This document shows, in pieces, positions 34,453-43,232 of a stretch of 64,000 nucleotides of DNA. Below the pieces are notes generated by a model. That model did no database searches and was not told the origin of the DNA. It saw only the letters and a list, made by a program, of their open reading frames with translations. Made by a program: the position numbers and the translations under genes. The stretch comes from Gloeobacterales cyanobacterium ES-bin-313 (GTDB taxonomy: Bacteria; Cyanobacteriota; Cyanobacteriia; Gloeobacterales; Gloeobacteraceae): NCBI GenBank assembly GCA_014379585.1, contig JACMLN010000110.1:1-64000 (forward strand), written 5' to 3'. Position 1 is the first letter of the stretch. Each line of letters opens with the position of its first letter.

Positions 34453-36030
34453 TTACGATCCGCAGATATGCCAGCGCCTTCTAAAAAAGCGAGCGAGTTC
34501 GCCGTCGGTGAGGGGCATGTAGATCGGGCGACCGTGGGGACAGGTATGGGGATTGCGGGTGCGTTGCCATTGGTCGATCAGTTCTTGCATTCTGGCTGGA
34601 TCGAGGGGAGTACCGTTGCGAATGGCGGTGCGGCAGGCGAGGGCAACCCGCATGTCTTGCAAATCGGGGTAGCTGGCCATTTCTTTGAGTCCTGCTTGGC
34701 AGTCTTCACGACCAAGGAGCAGTTCGGGGATCCTGCGGACAAGCCAGGTGCGTGGCCCAAACGCCTCGAGTTCGAGTCCTTGAAGTTGTAGGTGATCAGC
34801 TTCGCTGTCACTGAGTTCGAGAACGATCGGTGGATCGATGGGGACGAGTTGCCAGGAAGCTTCGAGGGCTTCAAAGAGAATGCGTTCGTGGGCGACGTGT
34901 TGCTCGACGAGGCAAAGTCCACCAGGATATTCGGCCAAAATATAGGTGTTTTGCATCTGAGAAAGCGCTTTTAATAGTCCGCCACTGGGCGTTTCGGCGT
35001 TGTAACCAGCGTTCGCTTCGGCAAGGCGCAACAGATCGGGGGCAGGACGGGGGGCGAATTCCCGCAGGGCATTGCCGATCGTTGCCACGATCTGGGCGGC
35101 AACGAGGTCGGTTTGCGCAAGTTGGACTTCGAGTTTGGCGGGATGGCGATTCCAATCGACAACCTGAGAAGGCAGAGTGAGATGGACGATGCAGACGGGA
35201 TACCTGCCGCGCCGCAAAGTGCGCTCGAAGCCTTTTTGGATAGCGGATTCAAGATCGAGGTGGCGAATAAAGCGGCGATTAATAAAGAGATAGACCCAAT
35301 CAGAACGGGAGCGTGAGCAGCGATCGGGCAGACCTAAGACGAGGCGGACTTGCTGATCGGGGCTGGTCGCTTCGCGAAGATCGTGTTCGTCGTGTTGGGG
35401 CAGAAGTTGGAGAACGCGCTCGCGAAGGCCGGGAGCTGGCCAGAGTTTTTGGGTGACGCGGCCATCGACGGCCAATTCAAAGAGGTTGCCAGGGAAACCG
35501 AGGGCGTAACGCTGAAGAAGCTGAGTGACTTGGCGAATCTGTTGACGGCGATCGGCCAAAAAACGGCGGCGCACAGGCTGGCGAGCAAACAGTTCGTGAA
35601 CCGTGATCACCGTTCCGGGAGCAGCGGCAGCAGATTCTGAAAGATTGAGGTTGCCCTCGTGGTCGTAGCGGGCACGGCGACTACTATCACTGTCGGCAGT
35701 GTGGACTTCCAAGTCTGAGACGACGGCAATACTGTGCAAGCCTTCGCCACGAAAACCGAGGGTGTGCAGGGCCTGAAGATCGCGCACATTGCGCAACTTG
35801 CTGGTGGTATGGGAATGGGCAAGCCAGATGAGATCCGCTTCTGGGATCCCACTGCCGTTGTCCTGCACCTGGATCCGCCACTGATCGGGCCAAAGATTGA
35901 CGCGGATTCGGTCTGCTCCAGCATCGAGACTGTTATCCACCAACTCCCGTACCACCGCCGCCAAAGAATCGATCACTTCTCCAGCAGCAAGCAAGCGCAC
36001 GGTCTCTTCGCTGAGGGGTTCAATCGCCAT
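34453..36030 (-). CDS. mutL: DNA mismatch repair protein MutL
   Basis: This 525-residue GHL ATPase links mismatch recognition to strand repair. The N-terminal ATPase motifs are clear: AAGEVIDS, ELVDNSLDAGADRI, DNGSGI, TTSKL and LGFRGEGL (the usual form is GFRGEAL). The C-terminal dimer domain ends with ACRTAIRNG and CPHGRPIYM. It also carries the sequence EQHVAHERILFE, close to the endonuclease motif DQHA-x2-E-x4-E. The protein is on the short side for the family. The start at ATG 36030 is preferred; an ATG at 36054 would add eight residues. Confidence 0.95.
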   Translation of the reverse strand: MAIEPLSEETVRLLAAGEVIDSLAAVVRELVDNSLDAGADRIRVNLWPDQWRIQVQDNGSGIPEADLIWLAHSHTTSKLRNVRDLQALHTLGFRGEGLHSIAVVSDLEVHTADSDSSRRARYDHEGNLNLSESAAAAPGTVITVHELFARQPVRRRFLADRRQQIRQVTQLLQRYALGFPGNLFELAVDGRVTQKLWPAPGLRERVLQLLPQHDEHDLREATSPDQQVRLVLGLPDRCSRSRSDWVYLFINRRFIRHLDLESAIQKGFERTLRRGRYPVCIVHLTLPSQVVDWNRHPAKLEVQLAQTDLVAAQIVATIGNALREFAPRPAPDLLRLAEANAGYNAETPSGGLLKALSQMQNTYILAEYPGGLCLVEQHVAHERILFEALEASWQLVPIDPPIVLELSDSEADHLQLQGLELEAFGPRTWLVRRIPELLLGREDCQAGLKEMASYPDLQDMRVALACRTAIRNGTPLDPARMQELIDQWQRTRNPHTCPHGRPIYMPLTDGELARFFRRRWHICGS

Positions 36031-36522
36031 AGGTTTCCATACTAAGCCAGCCATAACGCCTGCAGTCCACAGTATGGAAGCGGAGTTCTCCGTAGATCCT
36101 CGGTCATGACTGGGGTATTTTTGTCAGGAACTTGCAACAAATACTGAGCAGAGATGCGTATGTGTGCTGAGAACAGAGCAAATAATCCCCGACAGAATAA
36201 CAGTGTTTCTACGGATTGCACCGCAAGCCTCTCCGTAATTGCAACAGTCTCTGTTGCTTCCGTAGGTACGCATTTGAATCAGTATCCAGAATGAAGCTTC
36301 GTGCTTTTGAGGTGGGTCTTGAGGTTTTTTAATCTCGGCCTCTTCACCGCAACCTTATTCAACGGATAAGGCCGCATAGAGAAGAAGTGTAAGCATTGGC
36401 CAAATCAAGCAAGCTCACAATTAGTGATTGATGTAATGGGCTACTTTAAGTAGCATTCCAGATGCAATACCTGCGTTGACAGACCGATGATTAGTTACTT
36501 GCCTCAACTACGACAGGATAGT
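36031..36522. other. Long intergenic region with several small inverted repeats
   Basis: About 490 bases separate mutL from the DUF2490 gene. No convincing gene is seen. Small inverted repeats are present: GCAACAG/CTGTTGC at 36241-36257, TACGGA/TCCGTA across 36210-36237 and CCTTAT/ATAAGG near 36353-36371. They may mark a short RNA or remnants of a mobile element, but nothing here is diagnostic. Confidence 0.35.
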
Positions 36523-37245
36523 TCATCGCCCAGCCAGATCGTAGGTAAAGTACAGCAGAAGATCATGGTCGAATTGATCAAGTTGGGGAGTAGGGCGGTT
36601 ATTGAAATTGCCCTGGTAGCCAAGTTCAACACTCCATTGGGGCGAGAGTTTATGGATGAAAGAAGCAGTGATGCGGTTCTGCTCAAAGCCACCTACAGGT
36701 CCGTTGATTGGTGTATTTAGGTTATAGAACAACTCATCGCTGACATTGAAGAGCCAGCGCCGCTCAGGGTCGAGGGGTTCTTGAAGTTGAAGACGGTAGC
36801 GAAGGCGAATCGAAACCTCGGAAGCCGCCTCGATCCAGCGTTCATCCACCCGAATACGTTGGCTCAAGGTGAGATCTGAAATATTGAAGGCATAGATAAA
36901 ATCCTGAAACAGCCGCGTTTCGACATTAATATTGTTGCCCTGCCTTGGCCAAGTAAAAAAACTGGCCCCGCCTAGGTTGACGGTAATCCTGTCATTCAAA
37001 GGCAAAATCACGAAGGGACGAACGAGGAATTGGCGCTCTTCACGCGAGCCATTCCGGAGCCGGTTTTCTACTTCGATGCCCCACCGAGTTGGCGTACCCG
37101 TGAAGCGCCCTCGCAAAGTAAAGCGCGTCCAGGTTTGAAAATCCTCGACGAGACCCTGAGCCTGGGCCATTACGCTTGCCTCGCTGCCACACCAACAACA
37201 CACCACAAGCCATAAAACGATCCATCCGCGCAGGAAATTTTTCAT
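36523..37245 (-). CDS. DUF2490 family outer-membrane-like protein
   Basis: This 240-residue precursor has a signal peptide ending near SVMAQA. The mature part alternates hydrophobic and polar residues with many Arg, Tyr and Phe, as in a small beta-barrel, and ends in the segment DHDLLLYFTYDL, typical of DUF2490. Family members are thought to be outer-membrane proteins, but their role is unknown. It has no close neighbours on its strand. The IS4 remnant is about 130 bases upstream. Confidence 0.78.
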   Translation of the reverse strand: MKNFLRGWIVLWLVVCCWCGSEASVMAQAQGLVEDFQTWTRFTLRGRFTGTPTRWGIEVENRLRNGSREERQFLVRPFVILPLNDRITVNLGGASFFTWPRQGNNINVETRLFQDFIYAFNISDLTLSQRIRVDERWIEAASEVSIRLRYRLQLQEPLDPERRWLFNVSDELFYNLNTPINGPVGGFEQNRITASFIHKLSPQWSVELGYQGNFNNRPTPQLDQFDHDLLLYFTYDLAGR

Positions 37246-37377
37246 GATCTACGGTTTTTCAATCGGTTTTTAGTAGACTATCTTTACGCTAGGCGGCAGC
37301 AGTGTAATCTTCACGACATTCCAAAGAATCCGTCTTCCGTAGGTTAGGTCGGGGGTAGACGATGTTGCACACTTTGC

Positions 37378-37875
37378 TCAGAGCATGCAGGTAGCGATCA
37401 ATCCGCGCATAATTTCTATTTTGGTGATTGACGTTTTACCTTCCAGCGTTGGCGCTATTTGCAGGAGACACTGCTGCTCTTGCTCACTCAACGCAATAGA
37501 GGCAGGTATATCGGGGCGCTCTCGGCCTTCCATCATCTGCAAGGTTTTCACTGCCACCGATATGGCCAAGACACTCAGGCGTTGGATGGCTTCAATCGAC
37601 TCTAGTTGTGTCACCTCAATATCCAAGCCTGCGAGTTTGAGGGTGGCAAATAACTGCTCAATCCGCCAACGCCAACCATACTACTGGATCACTTGGAGGG
37701 CCTGTTCAAACGTGATCACAGGATGGGTCGTCATCAATCGCCAATGGATGGGCGATTGACCAGCAGGTGGATTCACTTCCTTTGCTTCGACGGCATAGAG
37801 TTTGAGATCACTTCGCGATTTACCTGTAACCACTCTGCGCATTTCTGCCAGATGCCACTATGCAGGCGTATCAAA
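37378..37875 (-). pseudogene. Remnant of an IS4-family transposase
   Basis: The minus strand reads as the C-terminal third of an IS4-type DDE transposase. The family signature Y-x2-R-x3-E-x6-K is complete in YGWRWRIEQLFATLK, after SPIHWRLMTTHPV. An in-frame TAG stands directly before the tyrosine, and at least two more stops lie further upstream (near 37860 and 37875). The N-terminal catalytic part is absent. The remaining open stretch (37378-37626) encodes only the tail. No terminal inverted repeats were found. The copy is not functional. Confidence 0.8.
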
Positions 37876-37917
37876 TCACACAATCAAAAAACTTTTGGAG
37901 GTAATTAACAACAAAAC

Positions 37918-37948
37918 TTGACGAATACTCCCTCAAAAGGGGTACACT
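37918..37948 (+). promoter_or_regulatory. Promoter of the M23 peptidase gene
   Basis: TTGACG (37918-37923) and TACACT (37943-37948) form -35 and -10 boxes with 19 bases between. Transcription would start near 37955, after the ATG at 37949, which argues for the start codon at 37973. Confidence 0.5.
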
Positions 37949-37972
37949 ATGCCCGTCAGGCAGGGTTATTTC

Positions 37973-38560
37973 ATGCTTCGTAAACTACTTCTCACCAGTG
38001 CATTGCTTCTCGGCGTGGCCTCAGCGGGTTTTGCCACCGAGAATCCCCAGCAACAGCAAATGGCGATGTGGCGACAGGTTTCCTTCCCCCTCGACAATTT
38101 TACCCGTTTTTCGTCCCGCTTCGGCTGGCGTGGCAGTCCAACTGGTGGCCGTGGACACGAATTTCATAGTGGCCTCGACATGCCTGCCCCAACAGGCAGT
38201 TACCTGCGCGCTTGGGCCGATGGACAAGTCGTCGATGTCAGCTACGACAGTCGCTGCGGCAATCATGTGATTATCGTTTCTGGCGAGTGGAGAAGCGCTT
38301 ACTGCCACCTCAGCGCCATGGCCGTGAAGGTCGGAGATTTCGTCCAAGCGGGGCAAGTGGTTGCCGCTGTCGGCAGTACGGGTCGCTCGACGGGACCGCA
38401 CTTGCACTGGACTTTGCGCTACCAAGGACAACTGGTAGATCCAGAATTGGTGATTCGAGCCATGCAGGCTGCATGGAAAGGGGGGAGTGCACCCGAAGTT
38501 GCCCCTGCTGAGGATGTTCCTGAGACAGCACAGCAAAGTACGGTTTTAGGTGATCCGTAG
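37973..38560 (+). CDS. M23 family metallopeptidase (LytM-type)
   Basis: This 195-residue exported protein is a peptidoglycan endopeptidase or a regulator of amidases. A signal peptide ends near ASAGFA. The LytM zinc motifs are present: HEFHSGLDM with the first His and Asp, and GPHLHWTL with the HxH pair. The ATG at 37973 follows CAGGG and lies behind the mapped promoter; an ATG at 37949 is less likely. The tail after about residue 170 is a Pro/Ala-rich extension. Confidence 0.88.
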   Translation: MLRKLLLTSALLLGVASAGFATENPQQQQMAMWRQVSFPLDNFTRFSSRFGWRGSPTGGRGHEFHSGLDMPAPTGSYLRAWADGQVVDVSYDSRCGNHVIIVSGEWRSAYCHLSAMAVKVGDFVQAGQVVAAVGSTGRSTGPHLHWTLRYQGQLVDPELVIRAMQAAWKGGSAPEVAPAEDVPETAQQSTVLGDP

Positions 38561-38593
38561 GGCTATGATCCTAGGCAGAGTCCGCAGGCCAGG

Positions 38594-40105
38594 ATGACCA
38601 GCTACGAACGCCCCCATTCAACTCCTTATTGCATCGTTTATCACGAACAAACGAAATACACCCCCGAGGGTCTCTCCCGTCGGACACGTTCTCTTGACTG
38701 GGATGCCCAGCCCCAAGCGACCAAAACTTATACGACAGGCAGTGTTTTAGACCTGCGCCCCTATCTACCGGGTCAGCCAGACAGTTTCCCTGCTGGTGAA
38801 CTCTCCAGTCTGTCCCGCCTGCTCTACCTCACCTACGGAGTGACAGCGGTTATTCCCTACCCGGATCGGCCTTTTTATATGCGCTCCGCGCCTTCAGCAG
38901 GGGGACTCTATCCTGCTGAAGTTTATGTGATCAGCCGAGGCACCCCGGCCCTTGAAGCAGGAATTTATAATTATCAAGTCAGTTCCCATAGTTTGATCGG
39001 TTTTTGGAAAGGCAATGCTTGGCAAGGACTCAAAGAAGCAGCCTTTGGGGCTACCGCTTTTGAAACAGCGCATTTGGCCATCGTGGTAACGGGAGTTTTT
39101 GAGCGCTCGGCTTGGCGCTACGAAGATCGCGCTTACCGTCGAATCTTTTTGGACAGCGGCCACTTGCTCGGCAATCTTGAGCTGGCAGCCTCTTTAGAAC
39201 AGTATCACGTCTCTCTATTTACCGGTTTTGCAGATGATCTCTTGCGAGATTTGTTATTCCTCTCTCCTCAACAAGAAGAAGGCATCGCCATTGCTGCCCT
39301 TTTGCCGCTCCAAAATCCACCGGAACCTCAGTCTGCCCTGCCTTCAAGCATTCGTAGGGACTACCCAGAAATCCCAGAAGGGCAGCGTCTCTACTACCTC
39401 CACGAAGTCTCTAAGATTGCCCAGTTGCCGACGACGATCCCCCATCGAGTCGCTGAAGATAAGTACAACTTTCCTTTTTGCTTAAAGATTCCGACGATAA
39501 CCGTGCCCATCGATTGGCAAGACAATCGCCTCGAACAAGCTATCGTCCGCCGCCGCTCCACCCGGCAATACACGGGCGAAATGCTGACTTTTGAAGAACT
39601 CAAATTGCTCCTGGACTTTACCTACCAGCCGCAACACTACAGCGATCAAGGTTTTGATCCAGTTCCAGAGTATGCCCACCTCGCTTTACTCTCGACTTTT
39701 GTCGCCGTTTTGGGTGTGGAAGGACTAGAACCAGGCTGCTACTACTACGCCCCTGGGGCACAAGAACTGCGCCAGATCCGCTTTAAGAATTTTCGCAAAG
39801 AAGTCTTTCATCTTTGCCTCGGTCAAGATCTCGGTCGCGATAGTGGTGCAGTGATCTTTCACACAGCCGATTTACCCGTTGCAGCCAACCTTTACGGGGA
39901 ACGGGTCTACCGCACCCTGCATCTCGATAGTGGCCATCTTGCCCAACGCCTCAATCTGGCGGCGATGCGCCTTGGCCTCGGTGTCAGCGGGATTGCTGGT
40001 TTTTTTGATGACCAAGTCAACGAGGTCTTGGGGATTCCTGAGCAAGAAGCCGTGCTCTATTTGACAACCCTGGGCCGACCGGTGCAAGGCAGAGGGAGCG
40101 CATGA
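38594..40105 (+). CDS. SagB-type oxidoreductase with two nitroreductase-like domains
   Basis: This 503-residue flavoprotein has two nitroreductase-like halves. The N-terminal half (about 70-250) contains SAPSAGGLYPAEVYV and FLDSGHLLGNLELAA. The C-terminal half (about 310-500) contains RRRSTRQYTGE and LHLDSGHLAQRLNLAA. SagB/ThcOx enzymes oxidise azoline rings to azoles in thiazole/oxazole-modified peptides, with FMN. No precursor peptide or cyclodehydratase gene is next to it. The stop overlaps the following gene by 4 bases, so the pair is coupled. The substrate here is unknown. Confidence 0.85.
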   Translation: MTSYERPHSTPYCIVYHEQTKYTPEGLSRRTRSLDWDAQPQATKTYTTGSVLDLRPYLPGQPDSFPAGELSSLSRLLYLTYGVTAVIPYPDRPFYMRSAPSAGGLYPAEVYVISRGTPALEAGIYNYQVSSHSLIGFWKGNAWQGLKEAAFGATAFETAHLAIVVTGVFERSAWRYEDRAYRRIFLDSGHLLGNLELAASLEQYHVSLFTGFADDLLRDLLFLSPQQEEGIAIAALLPLQNPPEPQSALPSSIRRDYPEIPEGQRLYYLHEVSKIAQLPTTIPHRVAEDKYNFPFCLKIPTITVPIDWQDNRLEQAIVRRRSTRQYTGEMLTFEELKLLLDFTYQPQHYSDQGFDPVPEYAHLALLSTFVAVLGVEGLEPGCYYYAPGAQELRQIRFKNFRKEVFHLCLGQDLGRDSGAVIFHTADLPVAANLYGERVYRTLHLDSGHLAQRLNLAAMRLGLGVSGIAGFFDDQVNEVLGIPEQEAVLYLTTLGRPVQGRGSA

Positions 40106-40758
40106 AACGCTTTGTTTGGGCTTTTAGCACGGTGCTCTGGTTGGCTGGGGCAAGTCGCGCTCTTGCGGAGCCAACCCTTCCGTCCCAGCCTGACAGCCCC
40201 GTTTTACGGCGTTGGCTCCAGCATCCCCCGGATCTCCTCGACGACATCGAAAACAATCAAGCTTTTCCGACCCGCCTCGGCATCGGCATCGGTCTTGCCA
40301 CGAGTCGCAACAACGATTTTGAGTATCAAATCAGCCTTCAAGATGTTGTTCTCGCCAACACCCGCTTCAGTTTTAGTGCTGACTACTCAGTCGGTAGTAG
40401 TAGTGTGAGCAATAAGCAATGGGGAACGGCGGCTCGCTACTACATTGCTCCCCTCGGCGCTTATTTTAATGTTGCTCCCCAGATCGGCTACCGCAGTTTG
40501 GTGTTCGACGCCAATGCCCGACAAGGACTCGAATTTGGCGGCAAAATCCTGCTTGCCCTCGCGCCTCGCGCCGCCGATATTGCCATTACACAATCTTGGG
40601 TATTCGCTAGCGAAGGGGACTCGGTAGGCCGAACTGTTCTGGAGTTTGGCTACAATCTCAGCCCTGTTCTACGTTTGACTACGGCTATTGAGTTGGTCAA
40701 TTCAACCTTGCGCAAAGATACTAACTTTGGCGTAAAAGTGGAGTTAACCAGCTTTTAG
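40102..40758 (+). CDS. Putative outer-membrane beta-barrel protein
   Basis: The 218-residue precursor has a signal peptide ending near ASRALA. The mature part alternates hydrophobic and polar residues and has Tyr/Phe-rich strands (for example EYQISLQDVVL, RYYIAPLGAYF), ending LGVKVELTSF-like. That suggests a small beta-barrel, though no family is recognised. It overlaps the SagB gene by ATGA, and its 3' end overlaps the convergent glycosyltransferase gene by 38 bases. Confidence 0.55.
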   Translation: MKRFVWAFSTVLWLAGASRALAEPTLPSQPDSPVLRRWLQHPPDLLDDIENNQAFPTRLGIGIGLATSRNNDFEYQISLQDVVLANTRFSFSADYSVGSSSVSNKQWGTAARYYIAPLGAYFNVAPQIGYRSLVFDANARQGLEFGGKILLALAPRAADIAITQSWVFASEGDSVGRTVLEFGYNLSPVLRLTTAIELVNSTLRKDTNFGVKVELTSF

Positions 40759-41884
40759 TCGGTAAAGTCGGTAGAGACTGCTGTAGTTGCACAAGATTGA
40801 GATGAAAACCTGGCTGTTCTCCTAAGACCCAGAATCGCACTTCTAAATCAGTGACATCTGGCACATCGACGTTAAATTGGACAGCTTTGTTGTCGCTATT
40901 GACCGTGGCCGCGTATAGAACCTGTTTACCACCTCGGCAGACAAGATCGAAGCAGAAGACTGTCTGCACAAAAGACGGCTGTGTCTCTAGGGTGTAGTCT
41001 ATATGCACTTGATAGTGACCAGCTGCCATCGCAATGTACGGACCATAGCAGACAACGCCTTCCACTTTGGGCGGACAGTAAAGGCGGTGGATTCCAGAAG
41101 GCTGCGCAATCAGTTGACCTAAATCGCGGACAAACTGTTCGGGATGAAAATGAAAAGTTCTTTTACCGTCAAGAGACGCAACATGGGCACGCATCTGATG
41201 ATATTTGAACGGAAAATAGGGTGGCTTATCCTGCCAATTGTAGGGTGGATAGGCGCCCCAGCCAGCAAAGTGCCTTATCCAAGCGTTTTCAGGATCTGTG
41301 GAAAAAGGAAACATCGCGTTGAAGCGCAGGTCAAGATCATAAATTTGAATTTTAAGGGTTTGCGCTTTCCAGTTTAGATAGGTTTGATCGAAGAACTTGG
41401 TGTTGAAATTGAAGTGGTCGGGCTGGTCAAAAAGCTGCTTATGTTCGCGACTTAGTACCATCACCCCGCTATTAAAGTAACTACTTGTTGTCCACCCAGG
41501 AATGGCACCAAGACTTTGACTGATGCGATTGATCTCCTCCGTCCGATCGGTCAATTTACCTTCAATGAATGCACCTAGACATTTCGGTGGCACCGCAGCA
41601 AAAATATCTGGTGCTGTTGGCGAAACAATTAAGTCACAGTCCAGATAGAGAACGCGTTCGTAGTCTTGGAGTAACTTTCCCAAAACAAATTTGGCAAAAT
41701 GGGGAGCCACACCCTCTTTTTTGAAGGGATGATCGAGAATGACGGAGAAGTCTGCGCTTAGTCGTCGAGCGTAGTCCCGCATTCCTGGCTCAGAAATTCT
41801 GTAGAGAGCCTTTGCTTCTTTGCCTAGTGCAAGCGTCGTGACCAATCGCTTACGCCGTGGAAGTAGTGATGAAAAGAATCCCAA
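40721..41884 (-). CDS. Glycosyltransferase family 8-type protein
   Basis: This 387-residue protein has the GT8 fold: the DxD-type motif in RVLYLDCDLIV (Asp82 and Asp84) binds the sugar-nucleotide metal. SSYFNSGVMVL and FDQTYLNWKAQTL are typical of the family (galactosyl- and glucosyltransferases). About 130 residues at the C-terminus (from roughly 255) form an additional domain that is not recognised. The sugar and acceptor are unknown. No signal peptide is seen, so it works in the cytoplasm. Its 3' end overlaps the convergent barrel gene by 38 bases. Confidence 0.82.
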   Translation of the reverse strand: MGFFSSLLPRRKRLVTTLALGKEAKALYRISEPGMRDYARRLSADFSVILDHPFKKEGVAPHFAKFVLGKLLQDYERVLYLDCDLIVSPTAPDIFAAVPPKCLGAFIEGKLTDRTEEINRISQSLGAIPGWTTSSYFNSGVMVLSREHKQLFDQPDHFNFNTKFFDQTYLNWKAQTLKIQIYDLDLRFNAMFPFSTDPENAWIRHFAGWGAYPPYNWQDKPPYFPFKYHQMRAHVASLDGKRTFHFHPEQFVRDLGQLIAQPSGIHRLYCPPKVEGVVCYGPYIAMAAGHYQVHIDYTLETQPSFVQTVFCFDLVCRGGKQVLYAATVNSDNKAVQFNVDVPDVTDLEVRFWVLGEQPGFHLNLVQLQQSLPTLPTKSWLTPLLRQS

Positions 41885-42069
41885 ATTCTTACCTCAAACC
41901 TGATCAAATGCTTTTATTGCAAGGTTTGGACGCAGCACAAAGAGCTATCGTTCAGTTTGGAAGGTAATTTTTGGAATGTATCGTCTAATTTAAGTGAGTG
42001 AGAACTACCTTAAGACAGAGCTTAAAGCTTTTTCTCACCCTCACCGCACTTTCGTTCTGCCTGGGCTAT

Positions 42070-42321
42070 CTAAATGAAAACGCTGACAATCTGTAGTGCG
42101 CTCCCAGCCATCAGCCATACACCGAAAAGGGCGAAGGCGAGAACAGCAAACTGATCCGAGGGGAGTTGGGTTCTACTCCAAAAAAGCACTAAGAGTCCCA
42201 AACCGATCAGACCCAAAATCAAGCCGACGAAATGAAAGCCCCAAAAATACCATGCAAAACTCAGAATTTGGTGGGCAACAAGGTGATTTTCGAACAACAT
42301 TTCCCGCAGTAAATGTGCCAT
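42070..42321 (-). CDS. Small membrane protein of unknown function
   Basis: This 83-residue protein has two long hydrophobic segments (about 20-46 and 58-82) joined by a short polar loop (SRTQLPSDQ). The ATG at 42321 follows GAGGA at good distance; a GTG at 42339 is possible. No family is recognised. It is divergent from the EI24-like gene. Confidence 0.6.
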   Translation of the reverse strand: MAHLLREMLFENHLVAHQILSFAWYFWGFHFVGLILGLIGLGLLVLFWSRTQLPSDQFAVLAFALFGVWLMAGSALQIVSVFI

Positions 42322-42394
42322 TGGGTATTCCTCTTTCACCAGTTAGATCATAGCGAAAGGCAATGTCTTCTGGCAGTACAAGGTTTGAGCAAAA

Positions 42395-43177
42395 ATGAGA
42401 AGAGTTCCCGTACCCAGTGACATGCAAACTCTCCTGTCTCCTTTTGTCGGTAGCAGCTATCCATTTCGGGCCATTGCTCTGCTCTGGAAACATCCACGGC
42501 TTTGGCCTTATCTGGTTTGGCCGATTGTTGTCAATATTCTTGTGTTTGCGGTTTTGACGTTTGGACTGTTCTTTCCAGGTTTGCAGGCCATAGATCACCT
42601 GTTTTCCCAAGCACAGGGCTGGCTGCTTGCTTTAGAACAACTGTTGAGAATCCTGTTTTTCTTGTTGCTCTTTTTCCTGAATAGTCTTTTGCTCATCACA
42701 ATTGGTATCTCCCTCGGTGCGCCCTGGTATGGAACCCTCTCCCGCGTGATCGAAGAAATAGTCACCCAAAAAGTTGTGACGGAAATCCCAACCAAGTTTT
42801 GGCCAGAGTTGCGCCGTGCTCTGGGTTGCGCTGTGGGTCGCCTCGGTATCGCCTTGATTGCCTTAGTCGCTATCTTGCCTCTGAATCTAGTGCCTGTGAT
42901 TGGCCCTGTGCTCGCGACAGTTGGCAACTTTTTGGTCGGTGCTCTGCTTGTCAGCCTCGATTTTCTTGATGCCGCTCTTGATCGCCGCCTACTTACTTTT
43001 ACGCAAAAACTCGACTACTTGAAGCGCTATCCAGCCCTATGCGCTGGGTTCGGCGTAGTCAGTCTGCCTTTAAGCAGTATTCCCCTCTTAAATTTCATCA
43101 CCATTCCCATCTGTGTTGCGGCGGGCACATTGCTGTACTGCGAAGTTATCCTTCCTGAAGACTTGCAGAAGCAATAA
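42395..43177 (+). CDS. EI24 domain (CysZ-like) membrane protein
   Basis: The 260-residue protein has four long membrane segments (about 35-62, 75-105, 145-180 and 205-235) and the conserved FLDAALDRRL region and GAPWYGTLSRVIEEI that mark the EI24/CysZ group. CysZ imports sulphate, but many members are uncharacterised. The ATG at 42395 was used; an ATG nine codons later (42422) starts at the conserved YPFRAIALLWK and may be the real start. Confidence 0.78.
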   Translation: MRRVPVPSDMQTLLSPFVGSSYPFRAIALLWKHPRLWPYLVWPIVVNILVFAVLTFGLFFPGLQAIDHLFSQAQGWLLALEQLLRILFFLLLFFLNSLLLITIGISLGAPWYGTLSRVIEEIVTQKVVTEIPTKFWPELRRALGCAVGRLGIALIALVAILPLNLVPVIGPVLATVGNFLVGALLVSLDFLDAALDRRLLTFTQKLDYLKRYPALCAGFGVVSLPLSSIPLLNFITIPICVAAGTLLYCEVILPEDLQKQ

Positions 43178-43232
43178 GTTTATCGATGCCGAAGTCGCCC
43201 ATTTTTGAACAAAATGGTATCAAAAATATTGC

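Noticed and set aside
36487-36720. 77-codon plus-strand frame at the end of the DUF2490 gene
   Set aside because: It mostly overlaps the 3' end of the DUF2490 gene on the other strand and has no ribosome-binding site.
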